Source: JAVBQJ01 sp045585875 | GTDB taxonomy: Bacteria > Verrucomicrobiota > Lentisphaeria > Victivallales > Victivallaceae | Direction of reading: 5' to 3' | Assembly (NCBI GenBank): GCA_045585875.1 | Contig: JAZMZH010000193.1 | Span: forward strand, 1-7,080 | DNA length: 7,080 nt | In this document: one piece after another, positions 6,059 to 7,080 of the stretch | Layout: each line of letters opens with the position of its first letter | Position numbering within the stretch: the first letter of the stretch is position 1 | The notes under the pieces: model-generated | Seen by the model: the letters and a program-made list of their open reading frames with translations, nothing else | Database searches by the model: none | Told to the model about the DNA's origin: nothing | Made by a program: the position numbers and the translations under genes

Positions 6059-6763
6059 TTACCGCGAGGGATCGAACTTGCGGATGTAGCTGTCGGAGAC
6101 GCCCGCGCTGGCGGAACCCTTGATGCTGTGGGGCATCGACTCCACATGACCGTCGGCGTAGCACATGTTGGCCTGCCGGTCATGACGGAATCCCATGACG
6201 GCCCGGGCCGAGTCAACGCATCTGTCGACGATGTCGCTGTCGTACCATGCGTAGGTGCATACATAAGTGTCAATGTACGCGGAGTTGTACTGGAGCAGAT
6301 CGCCCTGGAGGAAGGTGTCGGAGGCATTGACGATCTTGGTGATCGGAATGCCGGGATTTCCCGACCAGGCCACGCCGACGCCCTGGGTCACGCCGTCGCC
6401 GGTCACCACGCCGTAGCTGTAATCATACTGCCCATTGGAGGGGGCGGAGGGACAGTGGATCGCCTTCCAGGCCGAAGCCGGCAGCCCGTACCAGGCCGTG
6501 TCCGCATCGGCCGAGCCGTTGATGTAGACCAGGACGTTGGCCGCCCAGGTGTACCAGCTCGCGGGACCGGCGCAGATCAGGTGATCATTCCAGTCATGCG
6601 CGTAGAACATGTGCATCAGACCGATCTGCTTCAGATTGCTGGCGCACTTGATCCGCTGCGCGGCCGCCCGGGCTTTGCTCAATGCGGGCAGCAGCATGGA
6701 TGCGAGAATGGCGATAATCGCGATCACGACGAGCAATTCTATCAAGGTAAATTTCTTCTTCAT
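6059..6763 (-). CDS. Type II secretion-like pseudopilin with H-X9-DG motif
   Basis: The 234-residue protein begins MKKKFTLIELLVVIAIIA, the prepilin N-terminal cleavage/methylation signal, with Glu9 as mature Glu5 and a hydrophobic helix over residues 5-28. It continues SKARAAAQRIKCASNLKQIG, a usual follow-on in Lentisphaerota and Planctomycetota pseudopilins. Near the C-terminus H194 is followed nine residues later by D204-G205 (context YADGHVE), the prepilin-associated H-X9-DG signature. The residue before the cleavage site is Lys, not the canonical Gly. It is expected in the inner membrane or a pseudopilus, with a periplasmic globular domain. The frame runs back to 6985, but GAAAGG lies 8 nt before the ATG at 6763. 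An in-frame ATG at 6823 (SD GGAGAG, 4 nt spacing) would add a very basic 20-residue leader and is the alternative. The substrate or complex is unknown; these proteins occur in many copies in such genomes. Confidence 0.9.
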   Translation of the reverse strand: MKKKFTLIELLVVIAIIAILASMLLPALSKARAAAQRIKCASNLKQIGLMHMFYAHDWNDHLICAGPASWYTWAANVLVYINGSADADTAWYGLPASAWKAIHCPSAPSNGQYDYSYGVVTGDGVTQGVGVAWSGNPGIPITKIVNASDTFLQGDLLQYNSAYIDTYVCTYAWYDSDIVDRCVDSARAVMGFRHDRQANMCYADGHVESMPHSIKGSASAGVSDSYIRKFDPSR

Positions 6764-6857
6764 CTTACAAACCTTTCGTTTGCTTTTCCGTTCTTTTTTT
6801 CTTCTTTTGAAACCCTTTTCCATCACACTCTCCGAAGCAAACCCGATTGCCGTCTTG

Positions 6858-6868
6858 CACCTCCTTTC
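6858..6868 (-). promoter_or_regulatory. Orphan Shine-Dalgarno sequence in the leader
   Basis: GAAAGGAGGTGC is present just after the mini-ORF stop, repeating the mini-ORF's own AAAGGAGGTG 46 nt downstream. No ATG, GTG or TTG follows at a usable distance; the next start in frame with the pseudopilin is at 6823. It may hold or reload ribosomes, or be a degenerated second copy of the mini-ORF start. Confidence 0.4.
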
Positions 6869-6870
6869 GG

Positions 6871-6900
6871 TTAACGGTTTCGGACTCTCCGACTTTCCAT
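6871..6900 (-). CDS. Nine-codon leader mini-ORF upstream of the pseudopilin gene
   Basis: ATG at 6900 to TAA at 6873-6871 encodes MESRRVRNR. It has one of the best Shine-Dalgarno sequences in the window, AAAGGAGGTG (6905-6914), 5 nt before the ATG. Within it TCGGA/TCCGA (6880-6892) can form a small hairpin. It lies about 107 nt before the pseudopilin start in the predicted leader RNA. It may be a regulatory leader peptide rather than a functional protein. Its short length means chance cannot be excluded, but the strong ribosome-binding site makes translation likely. Confidence 0.45.
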   Translation of the reverse strand: MESRRVRNR

Positions 6901-6923
6901 TTTCACCTCCTTTGCCGTTTTCC

Positions 6924-6951
6924 CCTCGTCGGCGGATTTCCGCCGACGAGG
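6924..6951 (-). other. Perfect 12-bp leader hairpin
   Basis: CCTCGTCGGCGG (6924-6935) and CCGCCGACGAGG (6940-6951) are exact inverted repeats around a 4-nt loop. In the pseudopilin leader RNA this stem would sit right before the mini-ORF ribosome-binding site. On the plus strand it is followed by ATTGATTTTT, so it could alternatively end plus-strand transcription. No plus-strand gene ends nearby, which favours a role as a 5' UTR structure. Confidence 0.65.
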
Positions 6952-6970
6952 ATTGATTTTTCCGCACTTG

Positions 6971-6995
6971 TCCGGTGCGTCTCAAACGCCCCGGA
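6971..6995 (-). other. Second leader hairpin, close to the predicted transcript start
   Basis: TCCGGTGCGT (6971-6980) and ACGCCCCGGA (6986-6995) pair over 10 positions with one mismatch around a 5-nt loop. The stem would begin about 10 nt from the predicted 5' end of the pseudopilin transcript, where it could protect the RNA or be part of a regulatory fold together with the 6924-6951 stem. On the plus strand it is followed by TCTTTTC, a terminator-like tail. Confidence 0.5.
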
Positions 6996-7012
6996 TCTTT
7001 TCATCCGTCATC

Positions 7013-7041
7013 AATATAAAGGGAAATAATCGGGAAAGCAA
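7013..7041 (-). promoter_or_regulatory. Predicted sigma70-type promoter of the pseudopilin gene
   Basis: On the minus strand TTGCTT (7041-7036) and TATATT (7018-7013) are 17 bp apart; the -10 matches consensus at five of six positions. Start of transcription is expected near 7006, so the leader to the ATG at 6763 is about 243 nt. The -35 and spacing equal those of the operon promoter at 5007-5035. Confidence 0.6.
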
Positions 7042-7079
7042 ATATGATTTCAGGCGCATGAAGTATTATTTCGGGCATT
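7035..7079 (-). promoter_or_regulatory. Activator-like direct-repeat element, copy 2
   Basis: This copy matches 5029-5073 at 34 of 45 positions, including AAAGCAAAT at one end and AAGTATTATTTCGGG (7061-7075). The repeat cores are TCAGG (7050-7054) and TCGGG (7071-7075), again 21 bp apart and adjacent to the -35 of a minus-strand promoter. A further TCGGG at 7030-7034 lies inside the promoter spacer. Same interpretation as copy 1: binding site of a shared activator, perhaps AraC-like. Confidence 0.62.
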
Positions 7080-7080
7080 T

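Noticed and set aside
6764..6985. Pseudopilin start at 6985, adding 74 residues
   Set aside because: The extension spans the perfect hairpin and the mini-ORF, is very basic and not prepilin-like, and a better start with a ribosome-binding site exists at 6763.
6924..6995. Two hairpins read as plus-strand terminators (T-rich tails at 6951-6960 and 6996-7001)
   Set aside because: No plus-strand gene ends near them; the last plus-strand gene stops at 5823. A role in the minus-strand leader is more economical, though termination of read-through is not excluded.
1..7080. CRISPR arrays, tRNA or rRNA genes, insertion sequences
   Set aside because: No regularly spaced repeats, tRNA-like folds with conserved loops, rRNA segments or transposase-like proteins were seen.

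Overview
The window looks like a chromosomal piece of a Lentisphaerota-type bacterium (Victivallis-like), or less likely another member of the PVC group. The main evidence is a pseudopilin-like gene with a KFTLIELLVVIAIIAILA N-terminus and a C-terminal H-X9-DG motif, a protein class strongly expanded in Lentisphaerota and Planctomycetota. High GC content with GC-rich third codon positions fits, but the assignment is inference from protein character, not from a marker gene.

Left part (1-5075): a minus-strand operon read right to left. It encodes a roughly 618-aa beta-propeller protein (3096-4952), an M14-type zinc peptidase or deacylase (1968-3038), a second, paralogous beta-propeller protein of about 636 aa (41-1951), and the first codons of an amidohydrolase-superfamily enzyme (start at 44, running off the left edge). 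The last pair is coupled by an ATGA stop/start overlap. None of the proteins with a complete N-terminus has an evident signal peptide, so this looks like a cytoplasmic pathway: two hydrolases with a pair of related propeller proteins of unknown role.

Middle (4953-5193): a divergent regulatory region. It holds a minus-strand promoter for the operon, preceded by two direct repeats with 21-bp spacing, and a weaker plus-strand promoter with a 15-bp palindrome over its -10. The plus-strand gene (5194-5823) encodes a 209-aa, Trp-rich, probably jelly-roll protein resembling the YesU/DUF1961 or DUF1080 type.

Right part (5824-7080): the pseudopilin-like gene is on the minus strand (6059-6763), ends in a good intrinsic terminator (5952-5999), and has a long leader of about 240 nt. 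The leader contains two strong hairpins, a 9-codon mini-ORF with a near-perfect Shine-Dalgarno sequence, and a second Shine-Dalgarno without a start codon. Its predicted promoter and upstream activator-like repeats (7013-7079) closely match those of the operon, sharing 34 of 45 positions including a 15-base identical block, the same -35 and the same 17-bp spacer.

The most interesting result is that shared promoter architecture. It implies that one regulator, possibly of the AraC type, controls both the propeller/peptidase operon and the pseudopilin gene.
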